Part shown: piece after piece, positions 1-13,132 of the stretch
Numbering within the stretch: the first letter of the stretch is position 1
Layout of the letters: every line of letters starts with the position of its first letter
Source: Membranipora membranacea
Lineage: Eukaryota > Bryozoa > Gymnolaemata > Cheilostomatida > Membraniporidae
Direction of reading: 5' to 3'
Assembly: GCA_914767715.1 (NCBI GenBank)
Contig: OU612075.1
Coordinates: 2,604,001-2,668,000, forward strand
DNA length: 64,000 nucleotides
Translations under genes and position numbers: made by a program
The notes under the pieces: generated by a model
The model's input: the letters and a program-made list of their open reading frames with translations, nothing else
What the model was told of the DNA's origin: nothing
Database searches by the model: none

Positions 1-100
1 CAGGGTATCACAGGGTATCACAGGGTATCACAGGGTATCACAGGGTATCACACGGTATCACACGGTATCACAGGGTATCACAGGGTATCACAGGGTATCG
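1..100. repeat. 10-bp minisatellite, left-edge copy
   Basis: About ten head-to-tail copies of a 10-bp unit (cagggtatca), with two copies carrying an a-for-g type change, cut by the window start. It is followed by the same flanking sequence (gagactataaacaaaca) as the larger array at 29711-30080, so the two are paralogous. Here the unit lacks the CpG dinucleotides found in the other array. Confidence 0.95.
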
Positions 101-361
101 AGACTATAAACAAACATGTGTTGTTCTTCAGAACTAATGGAGTATTTTGTAGAAAAAAAAGTTTGTTCCAATTTGAGATTGAAACTTGGATTTTCATCAA
201 AGTTAACATGATTGGAATCACTGGACAGGTTTATAAATCTGATTGAGGATCCAAAAGTGATGCACATGTTAGATATTGATCTGAATTGTATATATATATA
301 TTCGTATTAACTTTTATATTAGAGCATGGTTATCTCATTTATTTCGTTGATATTTCAAAAG

Positions 362-2248
362 GAAACCCCAGACCTGTTATGTATTGGTATAAGATGAGTT
401 CCGCACAAGCTTCAGTTTATGAGAAGGGAGACCTGAAGCTAGATAATGTATAACGTTATCTATGAACTTTAGCCGTTTGGGTTAGGTGTAGAACTCTTAT
501 AACTAGAATTATCTAGACAAAGTTCACTGAACTACGATTTCTTTATTTTGTCTGTTATCCATAATATTTGATATTCCATTTAAAGTCCGTGAAACCTGTA
601 ATTGTTTAAAAAACATGAGTAACATTAATCAAATTATGATCAAATTATCAAATACGAAATTAAAATGGTTTTTCCAAGAATATTCATTTACAATGTAGTT
701 ATAAAACAATAAGCTTCAAATTATGTATACCATTGAAAATTTACAGTTTAAATCAGAATTAAAAGTTAAAATTGACATACCTCTGGTGTATTCCTAGTTA
801 ATATTGGTTTTCACATCTTGACTTTTTCTACACATAACTGAATCGATAGAGCCAGATGACGTTCACTTGATCTTTTATGTTTTGATGTTTTGAATACTAA
901 GTGGTAAAAAATGACCGTAATCCTGTTGTGTTAGGTGCAGGTTGACCTGTAAACCCCATTAGTTTTGGTCCATATTTAGAGGCAGAAGTTCAGCGAGGGT
1001 TCAGATTAGAAATTTGTGAGTGCTAAGTTGGGTTTTTAATTACTTTTGCAGCAGCATGATAGATTTTTTGGAAGCCATAAACGAGAATCGCAGTTTAGGT
1101 ATTTTTTTTACATAATTGGCAAGCGTATAATTTGATAATAACATACTAGGTACTACTTTGTTGTGGATTCTTACAAATGTCTTCGGCACAAGCTTCAGTT
1201 TATGAAAAGGAAGACTTGAAGTTGGATAATGTGTTCTTTTCTAAAGCAGCAACAATTCTCACCGACGATAAATACAAATTCGAGCACAAGATATTATTTA
1301 ATTTATTATTTAATTTATCGTTTACTACATAAGTTTTTTTCAAATCACAATTGTAATAAGGATTATGAAGTAGTTGATTATGACAGTCCATCCAAACAAT
1401 GACTTCTGCCCAAGAGTATAGTAAACTCGTTACACAACCAGAATTCGTTGCTCACAAACATTTACCCTTATTTATTTATTGAATTTTTCTAAAGAGTAGG
1501 GTAGAACATACTACGTAGGAATAAAGGCTTGTGTTAAGGTAATTTTAAAGAAAAAAAACCAGAGATCATGTTTCCACCCTTTTTAAGACTTTAAATATAA
1601 TGCATTTGAATATGTTATTCCAATACTGCTCTTTAAAACTATAAGAACATTTTCGAATGAGTTTATCAACTCTCTAAAATCAGAACATGATAATACCACA
1701 AGATTACATAATTTACAAACAAAAAAGGCCAAAAACAAGCGGGGTTAGAGGTCCCTGTTGTGCCATGGTGTCAACCTGTACAACAGGTACCTTATGGGAG
1801 TGGAGACATGTACTCAGTCTGGTTCGTTGGGTGGCCTGGCGGCGCGCCTGTGTGAGGGGGTTTGATCGTGTGCAGGTTGCGAATGTACCGCTCTGTCGTT
1901 CCGGCAGGCGAGAGTGGCATCGAGTGTTCTAGTCGGGCAGTCTCTGTTCTAGCTTCTTGCTATCTGACTGTCCCATTGCTTTTTAACTTTCTATATTGAC
2001 ACCGTTTTACTCATTCTAGTTTTTATAGTAAGCAATAAACACACACAATTAAACAAAAGAAAGTAGGGTAATGAAAGCATGGTAGCATAAATTTCTACTG
2101 TAGATCATGACTGTGGGCAGTTGGAGTACTATGGAGTCCATGTTTTATTCTCTAACGTTGAGAACAGTGGAAAACAGTAACTTAGTTTATTATGTGTGCC
2201 AGGCCAAGAATACTGACGGGGAAGGTGCAGTCGCCATGAAACTATATC
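362..2248 (+). CDS. IgSF-0: last two recognisable exons of an immunoglobulin-superfamily gene
   Basis: Two exons of an Ig domain whose first half lies left of the window. Exon 6 is 362-447: it starts after a ..tttcaaaag acceptor and ends before gtataa. It reads GNPRPVMYWYK then SSAQASVYEKGDLKLDN, where the W is the Ig core tryptophan. Exon 7 is 2104-2248: it starts after ctactgtag and ends before gtaagt. It reads ...TLRTVENSNLVYYVCQAKN, where YVC is the F-strand cysteine motif. Phases fit: exon 6 needs a phase-1 donor, exactly what IgSF-A and IgSF-B exon 5 offer (..CQVD|G), and exon 6 to exon 7 is phase 0. Joined to the IgSF-B exons this completes a third Ig domain. No membrane segment or cytoplasmic exon was found; the phase-1 donor at 2249 would need a further exon. 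It may still be an expressed gene or a remnant. Confidence 0.68.
448..2103 (+). other. intron of IgSF-0, with a decayed second copy of exon 6
   Basis: Mostly AT-rich non-coding sequence. At about 1148-1232 a second copy of the exon-6 region is visible: it retains SSAQASVYEKEDLKLDN followed by gtgttc. The upstream part is damaged: the residue matching the core W is lost, and one base is missing before the SSAQ segment, so it would not read in frame. At about 1465-1500 and 32698-32725 an ATTTATTTATTGA-TTTTCTAAA motif recurs, like the tail of a minus-strand retroposon. From about 1290 to 2103 the intron aligns with 30100-30870. Confidence 0.6.
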
Positions 2249-2783
2249 GTAAGTACTCAATATATACACCAAAGTATATTTGTCGCCATTTTAACAACTA
2301 GGTGTGCAGAAATAGAAAGTGCAATGTACATAGCATTTTAGTTGAGAATTGTGTCGATAAGAATTACAGATATGTGGGTATAGCAGAAAGGGCAATTACC
2401 AGGTGACACGCGTTAAATTTTGATCCCATATACATAGTGATTGTCTTCCTTTTTTCCTGTAGGTGTGAACATTCTGACTGACGAGAGTTTGCCAGGCCAA
2501 GAATACTGACAGTGAAGGTGCAGTCGCCATGAAACTATATCGTAAGTACTCAATATATACACCAAAATATATTTGTCACAATTTTAACAACTAGGTGTGC
2601 AGAAATAGAAAGTGCAATGTACATAGCATTTTAGTTGAGAATTGTGTCGGTAAAAATTACAGATATTTGGGTATAGCAGAAAGGGCAATTACCATTTCAC
2701 TCAAATGACATGCGTTAAATTTTGATCCCATATATATAGTGATTGTCTTCCTTTTTTTCCTGTAGGTGTGAACATTCTGACTG
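2198..2783 (+). repeat. 293-bp tandem duplication including the end of Ig exon 7
   Basis: 2198-2490 and 2491-2783 are near-identical head-to-tail copies. The second begins inside Ig exon 7 (QAKNTD...), repeating its last ~50 bases, its gtaagt donor and the following intron through a tttcctgtag acceptor-like site. The copy at 30871-31400 has only one unit, so the duplication is private to this locus. Confidence 0.85.
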
Positions 2784-3465
2784 ACTGACTGTCAGGGCAA
2801 CTTCACATTTTATACAGCTCAATATATATATATATATATATCATATGTTTACACGCGACTTAATAGATCAATTGATATCTAAAGTTTATTCATGTTTTGA
2901 AGTTTTTTACTTCCTTGTAAGGAACCATTGCATTTTTTGCTATTGAATTGTCAATCCAGGGTTTGGTCATCATACATATACTTTGAATGAACTGGTGGTT
3001 TGGCGCATTTGAAAGACAAATTATTACATTTCTACAGTGGAATTCGTGTTTTCATGACAAAGAAGTAATTTGTTCTCTTTATTGGCTAGGATGCCAGTTA
3101 CGGATTTGTATTTTGTTTGATTTTGATTTGATTTTGATTCATTTTGCATCATCTCATCTATATCTCTATATTTTCCTTTGAGGATTTTTTACGTTCCATT
3201 ACAAGCCATTCCATTTATGTACATAATTATGAATATATATATAATATAAATATATATAACATGAAAATAAATCAGATCAGCCATCGCTCTCCAACCAAAG
3301 CGCTTAATACCAAGATATTGGGGTTTCAAGGGTACAAAGATTCAAGTTTGAGATTTTTTTGGTGGTTTCCATCCGATAGAAACTTATATTCACTGATAAC
3401 AAGAGGTTTCTACTGATCACACAAAGTGGTTGATTCTGTCTCGTGTAGTGCAAACTCTCACCCTG
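2784..3465. other. IgSF-0 3' flank, no gene seen
   Basis: AT-rich sequence with a (TA)n run near 2822-2842. It aligns with 31500-31800 downstream of IgSF-A until both diverge after caccctggg (about 3466 and 31799). The open frames here are short and not shared between copies, so no coding exon is supported. Confidence 0.6.
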
Positions 3466-3870
3466 GGAACGCGGAAAGGCGGAAAGGCGGAAAATCAGGT
3501 TCATCACGGAAAAGCGTTTTCCTCGTTTTCAAAAACGCGGAAAATCATTTTCACCTTGAATTTCATGATGATGCTAAAAAAACTCCTGGAAAGACATTGA
3601 GACATCACCACTGTATCATATGAGTGTTTTTGGTAAAAATCAAGTGATAAAAATTTTTTTTTATTTTAAAGTGCGGAAAATTGTGTTTTTTCCTCAAAAA
3701 TTGATCTCTATGCATAAAAAATGAACTGTATCCCATAAAGCTATCATCACCATCTTTTAAAGGCCTTAATTTCAGGTTGTTTCATTTTTGGAAAACGCGG
3801 AAAACGATTTTCCACGTTTTCGAAAGATGAAACTGATTTTTGCCTTTCCGCGTTTTCCAGAACCCGTGCG
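3466..3870. mobile_element. foldback repeat with gcggaaa-rich ends
   Basis: A ~400-bp block absent from the paralogous position at 31800. Its ends are imperfect inverted repeats built from gcggaaa motifs: GAACGCGGAAAGGCGGAAA near 3467, and the inverse TTTCCGCGTTTTCCAGAAC near 3845. No coding capacity and no clear target duplication. A non-autonomous inverted-repeat element is the likely reading. Confidence 0.5.
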
Positions 3871-3879
3871 GCGGCTTCC

Positions 3880-4160
3880 CAATCAGATCATATACATGTA
3901 CTGAATGAGGCTGGCCTTTCACCGATATGTACAGTCTGCCTTTTGAGCAACAATGCCAGCCGGTGGACCTCGTGGTTTGATGAAGGACCCATGTTTCAAT
4001 CTCTATCAATTCCGTCAACTCCATAATTTGCCTTCCCGACCTAAGTGATACCTTGATGATGGCCAACCGAACAGAAATCGGAGGTAATGTTTAACCCTGG
4101 CCATGATCTGCCGACCCACCTGGAGGCGTGATAATGATGTATGTCATCAGCAAGTTTTTT
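3880..4160 (-). pseudogene. decayed TRIM propeller exon fragment
   Basis: Minus-strand translation keeps GRLYISVKGQPHSVHVYDL, matching the blade sequence (DRLYILV..SVHVYDLNG) of exon 7 in the four TRIM genes. The upstream part (QIMELTELIEIETWVLHQ) aligns weakly with the FDRID..LTESFIKLP segment of TRIM-4. No RING, B-box or coiled-coil exons are nearby on this strand. A related fragment stands at 51441-51720 upstream of TRIM-3, and a shorter one near 33035-33140 upstream of TRIM-2, so it was carried along in the unit duplications. Confidence 0.72.
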
Positions 4161-7100
4161 GTTCTTCAACTTTTCCAAGTGGAAATCTGATCGAAACTGA
4201 TAAAAAAACATGTGGACTGCAAGCATGGGCGTGAGAAGGGGTGCTCAGGACGCTCAAGTGAGCACCCCTTGGGAGGTTCAAATTTGTTTTTTTAACAATT
4301 GGAGTTGTTTATCCTTGTCAGTGTCAGAGGAACTCCTTGTAGCCAATAACTGGGCCAATCATTTTGCCCTATTGTTGTTGTTGCCCAATCAACATAAATT
4401 CTTAATATTCTCAATTATTAGGCCAGCAGCGGCTATAAGGCTCAAAAAATAACATCTGCGTAAGTGTCTTGAACAGAGAAAATTGAAGACTGTACCTGGT
4501 GTAGTTTTTTATGGCCGTTCTGATGACGCATATGTACCATTTCACAAATGGGGCAAAAAGGGGCGAATCCAAGTAAGAAACACGGAAAAGGGGGTTAAAA
4601 GAGCGTTTTTTGCAGTTTAACTTCTCTTGGCAAAGTTCATAGAATGAAGCAGTGTCATTGAATTTTTTTTATCAATATCATGCATATCTTGAGTAGTTTT
4701 TGGGAAAATATCATACAGCTAAACCCAATGGTTGACATTTTACAGACAAATTGTAGTCACCCCTCAAACACAGTTGCGACATAATAATAGGTTTTGTGCA
4801 AGCGTGCAAGAATAACAGTGATAAATGTACTTCTCATGTCATTTTTCATGATTTGTTTATTAAAAGACCCCATCATAAGGTATCTGGTAGCAGTGTAATA
4901 AAAAATTGAGAATATATGAGAAAGGGGTGGATCCAGTTGGGATGTGAAAAACAGGTAAACGTTTATGAAGTTTTATTCTGGTAAAACGTGTAATCTGATT
5001 ATGTATTTTAAAGAGCACATGAGTATCACTGCTAAAAAAAACAAGCAAACAGCAAATTCATACTAGTTTAAAGGTCAAGGTCTTCATCATCGGTAATTTG
5101 GTCATGCTCATCTTGCTGAGTGTCGTCCCTGCCATTGTCGCATTGAAGGTATCCACACAATTGCGTACAATGCAAACCGGCCTTCAAACATGAGCATCCA
5201 CCGCTTTTGTCTGGGGTAGTTTTTATGGCCGTTCTGATGGCGCATATGTACTATTTTACAAATGGGGTAAAAGGGGGCGGATCCAAGTAAGAAACATGGA
5301 AAAGGGGGTATATAGAGCGTTTTTTACCATTTAACTTCTTTCGGCAAAGATCATAGAATGAATTGGCGTCATTGATTTTTTGTTATCAATATCATGCATA
5401 TCTTGAGTGGTTTTTGAGAAAATATCATACTGCTAAATCCATCTATTGACGTTTTACAGACAGATTGTAGACACCCCTCAAACACAGTTGTGGCAAAAAA
5501 ATAGGTTTTGCGCAACCTTTCCAGAATAACAGCGATAAACAAATTTCATATGTGATTTTCATTATCTTTTTATAAGAAGACCCTATTATAAAATAACTGG
5601 TAGCAGTCTAATTATAAATTGGGAATATATGGGGACAGGGTGGATCCAGTTAAGATGTGAAAAACTGTTAAGATGCGAAAAACAGGTTGAGTCCAGAAAC
5701 TTCTTGCCAATGAGTGATCAAAAAATTGCATTTAATAATAATTATCTCTCTGGGGTTACCTAGAATTGAGTGAAACTAGACCCGAATTTCGCTGCGAATC
5801 CAATTATGTAAAGTTCATAACTCTCCGAGTGCATATTCTTTCTACAGAGGCTAAGAAAAGACAAAAAAGTTGCAAAATTTTGTTTTTTAATGAGCATTCT
5901 GTATGTGTATTATCTACCAAGGCACAAACAGATCCTCTTTATTGACTTATTGAGAGGTGCAATACAAGTACACACCAGTATAAACAAAGATATATCCACA
6001 ATGTGACCAGTGTCAGCGTGAAGGAAAGCAAAGAAAGACGAACTAATGTGCTTATCAAATGCATCGAAAACCTGTATTGATATAATACATTCTTTATCAA
6101 GGTAAAAATCCAGTCAATGACTTATTGGAAGGTGAGATATATGTACAAACATATATAAAATTGTTACATAAAAATACAATAAGTGAATACCAACAATAAT
6201 ATGACCTGGGTAAACAAGAAGGAAAGCAAAAAAAAGGAGTATTTCCTGCTGTGAAAACCAGTATTGATAAATACATTCAAGGTACAAATCCTCTTCATTG
6301 ACCAATTGGAAAGTAGATATTGGTACAAGCCTGTATCAAATGAATATATACAGCAGTAAAACACATACCTGCAATGTGACATATGTCAACGTGTGGGCAT
6401 GCAACAAAGGACATCAAGAATATAAAATTCATGTGAAAACATGCTTTGACTCAAATGCATGCAGAATATTTTTGTACTTGGTCATCTTGTTAAATTTGGT
6501 GCTTCTTAGTCTTGGACTTTGGCAATGATCTATGATCGGAATAGTTATTTTAAGCCTTTTTGCGTGGTTCTTCCTCCTTTGCTGTATCACTGAAAGAATG
6601 ATGAAACTCAAGATTTAGGAGCGGAAATATAATCGCATGACTGGATCTCAACTCAAGTTAACAGCAGGAGGTAGAACAACCTTTGAACAAAAAATGATTC
6701 TATCTCACATCACATTTAGCAGCTAAGTTAAAAAGCTTGCAAAACAAATCTGTTGGAGGAATATGTTATTCGTATAACAAGCAAGTAGATATATAAACAC
6801 GGGGGGAGGAAGGGGGGTTATGGCTTTCTTGTAATGGATGTCAACTGCTTAGACCTATGACATCACCGTACACATATTTTACAAGCAGCCTCTTCTTTAA
6901 ATAAAACATAGATGCTGACATAGATATAACACTACAGAAATAACCTATAGTTACCCTAGAGGAGTAATATTTGGCTTAGTTTAGCTAGTTTATGGGTGAC
7001 TTAATGTTAGCTAGCACTAACATTTGGCAAGCTGAGGTGAGAGTCTAAATGAAGTAAGGCTTGGATGTCACCTGTCTTAGGAGTGTGTGAAATGGTGAAC

Positions 7101-7565
7101 ATCTCCTCCAGCAAACTATTTACTCCTCTAGAGTTTTCAAGGTTTTGAACTATCCTTCACCTTTCATAAGTCTTCCTGGAATAGAATTTGATGGTAGTGT
7201 GCTTCTCTTGCCACATCATCAGAGTTTTCAAATATATAACAGTAAGCTCTCTATTTCATTAGCTTGAGCCGCTTGGTACAAGCCAGCTGAAAAAAAAAAG
7301 AATCGAGCATCTGTAATTCATAAACACTGAACAGTAAAGAGTAACTAAGCTGTCGCCTTGTTTCCGTTGTCATCATCACTACTAGATGTATCTTCATTCT
7401 AAATACATAAATGATAGTTTGATAACACTGCTATCACAACACATTAACACTACTAATAATGCTAACAGAAGTGTTACGCCTTGCTAGTAGTAACAGCAAT
7501 TCAGTCCCACTAGCATTAAAAGGCTGATGAGTAACTGGCATGCTTTAAATGTAGTGATTTGGACC

Positions 7566-7690
7566 ACAGTCCTTCTGTAGTTGGTGAAAGTCCAGTGGTT
7601 GAGTGCCCCAGTGGTCGAGGCCTTTTCTCTCTTAGGCCTTGACCACTGGGGCACTCGACCACTGGACTTGCACCAACTACAGAAGGCCTG
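7566..7690. repeat. long hairpin (small foldback element) within X2
   Basis: Arms starting CCTTCTGTAGTTGGTG and ending CACCAACTACAGAAGG pair over about 55 bp around a cctttt-type centre containing gccccagtggtcgaggcc. An 11-bp direct repeat GTGATTTGGAC lies on both sides, as a target-site duplication would. The same hairpin lies at about 11545-11670 in X1, so it entered X before the two copies separated. Confidence 0.75.
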
Positions 7691-8444
7691 TGATTTGGAC
7701 TGGAGTAAGCTGTAATAGCGAAGTTACTCCTTGCTGAAAGTAAGGTCAACAATTCCATAGACCTATTTTTTTACATAAACCTAATCCTTTCAAATTATTG
7801 ATTTTCTAATAATATTGATAACCTACCATCACATTGAAACACCTGGGATGAGGATAGGCTACTAGTACTAGAAGAGACACTAGTATGTTCATGAAATAAA
7901 CAAATAAATGTACTTGTTTGTAGTAAACAAAAACATTGAAACCTGAAAGTGAAGTAAACTATCACAATCATTCATGTTAACACCATAGACTTACTATACT
8001 ACCTAGACAGGCCAATAGCATTCAATACTGTCCCACTTAAATAGCACGACATGACGTAATTAGTTTGTGCTGTGAGCCATAGTTTACTATATATCCATCA
8101 ATGAAACAATGTGAAAAATCAAGGGACGCTGGGCATGATATCAGCCGCTGTCCAGCCCCTTATTATTCAAACACAAAGAAAATTGGTGAGTGTATGCAAA
8201 AGACCTTTCCGCACGAGATCGTATTCATAATTTGTCCCCAGAACCAGAACTTTTTATGATAAGAGACAATCATTAGCCAATAAACATTGAAACAAATACA
8301 GCCATTTACCCTCAGCACTTCCATCACTTCCTATAAAAATGTAAAGAATACCTATAACACAAGATCACAAATATTTTGTTGGATAAGCCAGATTTAAGCA
8401 CCAGCACCACCACCATCATCATTTTTTCCTTAAAATTCTTCTTA

Positions 8445-11400
8445 TAGGCCAGCAGCGGCTATACATAAAAGGCTCTAAAAATTACATTTGCGTAAGTGTC
8501 TTGAACAGGGAAAATTGAAGACTGTATCTGGTGTAGTTTGTTATGGCCGTTCTGATGACGCATATGTACCATTTCACAAATGGGGCAAAAAGGGGCGAAT
8601 CCAAGTAAGAAACACGGAAAAGGGGGTTAAAAGGGCATTTTTTGCAATTTAACTTCTCTTGACAAAGATCATAGAATAAAGCAGTGTCATTGAAATGTTT
8701 TTATCAATATCATACATATCTTGAGTAGTTTTTGGGAAAATATCATACAGCTAAACCCAATGGTTGACATTTTACAGACAAATTGTAGTCACCCCTCGAA
8801 CACAGTTGCGGCATAATAATAGGTTTTGTGCAAGCGTGCAAGAATAACAGTGATAAATGTACTTCTCATGTCATTTTTCATGATTTTTTGTAAAAAGACC
8901 CCATCATAAAGTATCTGGTAGCAGTGTAATAATAAATTGAGAATATATGAGAAAGGGGTGGATCCAGTTGGGATGTGAAAAACAGGCAAACGTTTATGAA
9001 GTTTTATTCTGGTAAAGCGTGTAATCTGATTATGTATTTTGAATTTAATAGCTATTTTAAATATCACATAAGTATCACTGCTAAAACAAAACAAAGAAAG
9101 GATGCAAATTCATACTAGTTTTAAGGTCAAGGTCTTCATCATCGGTAATTTGGTCATACTCATCTTGCTGAGTGTCGTCCCTGCCATTGTCGCATTGAAG
9201 GCATCCACACAATTGCGTACAATGCAAACCGGCCTTCAAACATGAGCATCCACCGCTTTTGTCTGGGGTGGTTTTTTATGGCCGTTCTGATGGCGCATAT
9301 GCACTATTTTACAAATTGGGCAAAAGGGGGCGGATCCAAGTAAGAAACGGGGAAAAGGGGGTATATAGAGCGTTTTTTACCATTTAACTTCTTTCGGCAA
9401 AGATCATAGAATGAATTGGCGTCATTGAAATTTTTTTATCAATATCATGCATATCTTGAGTGGTTTTTGAGAAAATATCATACTGCTAAATCCATCTATT
9501 GACGTTTTACAGACAGATTGTAGACACCCCTCAAACACAGTTGTGGCAAAAAAATAGGTTTTGCGCAACCTTTCCAGAATAACAGCGATAAATAAACTTC
9601 ATATGTGATTTTCATTATCTTTTTATAAGAAGACCCTATTATAAAATAACTGGTAGCAGTCTAATTATGAATTGGGAATATATGGGGACAGGGTGGATCC
9701 AGTTAAGATGTGAAAAACTGTTAAGATGAGAAAAACAGGTAGAGTCCAGAAACTTCTTGCCAATGAGTGATAAAAAAATTGCATTTAATAATAATTATCT
9801 CTCTGGGGTTACCTAGAATTGAGAGAAACTAGATCCGAATTTCGCTGCGAATCCAATTATGTAAAGTTCATAACTCTCAGAGTGCATATTCTTTCTACAG
9901 AGGCTAAGAAAAGACAAAAAAGTTGCAAAATTTTGTTTTTTAATGAGCATTCTGTATGTGTATTATCTACCAAGGCACAAACAGATCCTCTTTATTGACT
10001 TATTGAGAGGTGCAATACAAGTACACACCAGTATAAACAAAGATATATCAACAATGTGACTAGTGTCAACGTGAAGGAAAGCAAAGAAAGACGAACTAAT
10101 GTGCTTATCAAATGCATCGAAAACCTGTATTGATATAATACATTCTTTATCAAGGTAAAAATCCAGTCAATGACTAATTGGAAGGTGAGATATATGTACA
10201 AACATATATAAAATTGTTACATAAAAATACAATAAGTGAATACCAACAATAATATGACCTGTGTAAACAAGAAGGAAAGCAAAAAAAAGGAGTATTTCCT
10301 GCTGTGGAAACCAGTATTGATAAATACATTCAAGGTACAAATCCTCTTCATTGACTAATTGGAAAGTAGATATTGGTACAAGCCTGTATCAAATGAATAT
10401 ATACAGCAGTAAAACACATACCTGCAATGTGACCTATGTCAACGTGTGGGCATGCAACAAAGGACATCTAGAATATAAAATTCGTGTGAAAACATGCTTT
10501 GACACAAATGCATGCAGAGTATTTTTGTACTTGGTCATCTTGTTAAATTGGTGCTTCTTAGTCTTGGACTTTGGCAATGATCTATGATGGGAATAGTTAT
10601 TTTAAGCCTTTTTGCGTGGTTCTTTCTCCTTCGCTGTATCACTGAAATAATGATGAAAATCAAGATTAAGGAGCGGAAATATAATCGCATAACTGGAGCT
10701 CGACTCAAGTTAACAGCCGGAGGTAGAACAACCTTTGAACAAAAGATGATTCTATCTCACATCACATCTAGCAGCTAAGTTAAAAGGCTTGCAAAACAAA
10801 TCTGTTGGAGGAATATGTTATTCGTATTACAAGCAAGTACATATATAAACACATATTTTACAAGCAGACTCTTCTTTAAATAAAACATAGATGCTGAAAT
10901 AGATATAACACTACAGAAATAACCTATAGTTACCCTAGAGGAGTAAATAATTGGCTTAGTTTAGCTAGTTTATGGGTGACTTAATGTTAGTTAGCACTAA
11001 CTTTTGGCAAGCTGAGGTGAGAGTCTAAATGAAGTAAGGCTTGGATGTCACCTGCCTTAGGAGTGTGTGAAATGGTGAACATCTCCTCAAGCAAACTGTT
11101 TGCTCCTCTAGAGTTTTCAAGGTTTTGAACTATCCTTCACCTTTCATAAGTCTTCCTGGAATAGTATTTGATAGTAGCGTGCTTCTCTTGCCACATCATC
11201 AGAGTTTTCAAATATATAATAGTAAGCTCTCTATTTCATTAGCTTGAGCCGCTTGGTACAAGCCAGCTGAAAAAAAATCGAATCGAGCATCTGTAATTCA
11301 TAAACACTGAACAGTAAAGAGTAACCAAGCTGTCGCCTTGTTTCCGTTGTCATCATTACTACTAGATGTATCTTCATTCTAAATACATAATTATAGTTTG

Positions 11401-12634
11401 ATAACACTGCTATCACAACACATTAACACTACTAATAATGCTAACAGCAGTGTTACGCCTTGCTAGTAGTAACAGCAATCCAGTCCCACTAGCATTAAAA
11501 GGCTGATGAGTAACTGGCATGCTTTAAATGTAGTGATTTGGACCACAGTCCTTCTGTAGTTGGTGCAAGTCCAGTGGTCAAGTGCCCCAGTGGTCGAGGC
11601 CTTTTCTCTCTTAGGCCTTGACCACTGGGGCACAAGACCACTGGACTTGCACCAACTACAGAAGGCCCGTGATTTGGACTGGAGTAAGCTGTAATAGCGA
11701 AGTTACTCCTTGCTGAAAGTAAGGTCAACAATTACATAGACCTATTTTTTTTACGTAAACCCAATCCTTTTAAATTATTGATTTTCTAATAATATTGATA
11801 ACCTACCATCACATTGAAACACCTGGGATGAGGATAGGCTACTAGTACTAGAAGAGACACTAGTATGTTCATGAAATAAACAAAAAAATGTACTTGTAGT
11901 AAACAAAAACATTGAAACCTGAAAGTGAACTAAACTATCACAATCATTCATCTTAACACTCACATTTTTCCTGGTGTGGGCTTTCTGTGCAGCTACTAGT
12001 TTTGTTATGCAAATCTCAGATAGCAGATTTTGTGAGCATAGAAAGAATGTTTGTTTCTATTGTCATCATTCTCCATTCTATCACAATATATATCCCATGA
12101 TCATATCAATGAACTAAGGTTTAGTTCATCGATCATATGCATTATGATGGTAGCTTATCTCTCTGATCCAGAGTAATTCAGTAGCTTCCTGCTGCTCAGG
12201 CTGTTTGTCTAGCAAAACCCAATCCTCGGCTTTGCTCAGAGCATTGTCCAGTTGCTGTTGTGACAATTTAATCAGTGGATTTTAACATAGGCCTATGCTC
12301 TGTGTTGTGGGAATTGATGCAGCAAGCCTCATAGCTGGCGGCCATCTTTTATAAACAAAAATGCTCTGCACTGTCATTGGCTAATCATCAAAATTATCCA
12401 TTTTGATTGGTTAAATGTTGCCAAGTAACTTTTGCAAGTTAGTTCTGCAGAAATATTGTAGAATCTGCATCAGAATTAATTTTAGCAAAACATTATTTAT
12501 TGCCCCACTTATGGAATAGTACCACTTCAAAAATCCAAACAATAATAAATATCATTTGATTATTTGCTATTAATTTTCTCTGTTCATCATCCTTACACAC
12601 AATGAAACAATATTGAGGTGCTGCTGCTGGCCTA
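8445..12634. mobile_element. element X1: intact 4.2-kb copy nested in the E1 left arm
   Basis: Starts TAGGCCAGCAGC and ends GCTGCTGGCCTA. It is flanked by TTA on both sides (8442-8444, 12635-12637). The E2 arm at about 48225-48245 (attcttagttgtgactg) shows the empty site with a single TTA. A 3-bp TTA duplication and GGCC-type ends fit PIF/Harbinger. Content parallels X2, including the ~715-bp tandem repeats (about 8543 and 9279) and the hairpin at 11545-11670. No frame long enough for a transposase. Confidence 0.82.
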
Positions 12635-12645
12635 TTAGTTGTGAC

Positions 12646-12932
12646 CACTGAATTAGATTCTTCTCTTAGAATGGAAATAGTATCATAGCGTTATACGGTT
12701 AGGACACTAAACACAGGGACCCATCTGACTGTTATCTGATTGGCTGTCCCTAGTAGCATGAATAATTAGCCTGAGAAATTGTCTTGTTTACAAAATTGCA
12801 AACAGTAATTATACCCCTACAGTGTCGATGATTTGGGCATTTCTAGATTGCTACTAGGGACTGGCTATTTTTGCAAGCCCTTTGTTTTGCAAAAGAAAGC
12901 TAATGATGCTATTCCAGATATGGAATTCAATG
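12646..12932. mobile_element. hAT-type MITE, 287 bp
   Basis: Flanked by an exact 8-bp duplication GTTGTGAC (12638-12645, 12933-12940), which is single in E2 near 48233. Inverted ends are CACTGAATT on the left and CATTGAATT on the right read inward. Internal arms also pair (ctgtccctagtagca with tgctactagggac). An 8-bp duplication fits a hAT-derived MITE. It sits directly beside X1, so both entered the E1 left arm separately. Confidence 0.82.
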
Positions 12933-13132
12933 GTTGTGACTGAACACAGTCTGCTCATATTGGATTGCTAATTTTATTGTCGCTTCACAAGGAAGAATAG
13001 ATCTGTGCTGTTATATGAGTATGCAAGATACAGATAGCTGTTGTTCCTGAGTACGTATGATGCAGCTAGAGTATCGACAATAACTTAAAATTATTATAGT
13101 TCAGTACTGTAGTCAAAATCTAATGGCCTTTA

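Noticed and set aside
1-100. CRISPR-like or telomeric array
   Set aside because: The repeat is contiguous with no spacers and the 10-bp unit is not a telomere motif. It is a minisatellite.
6298-6528. 76-78 codon frames shared by X2 and X1 (6298, 10351)
   Set aside because: Shared because the transposon is duplicated; they lie in a diverged ~180-bp tandem repeat and lack any domain.
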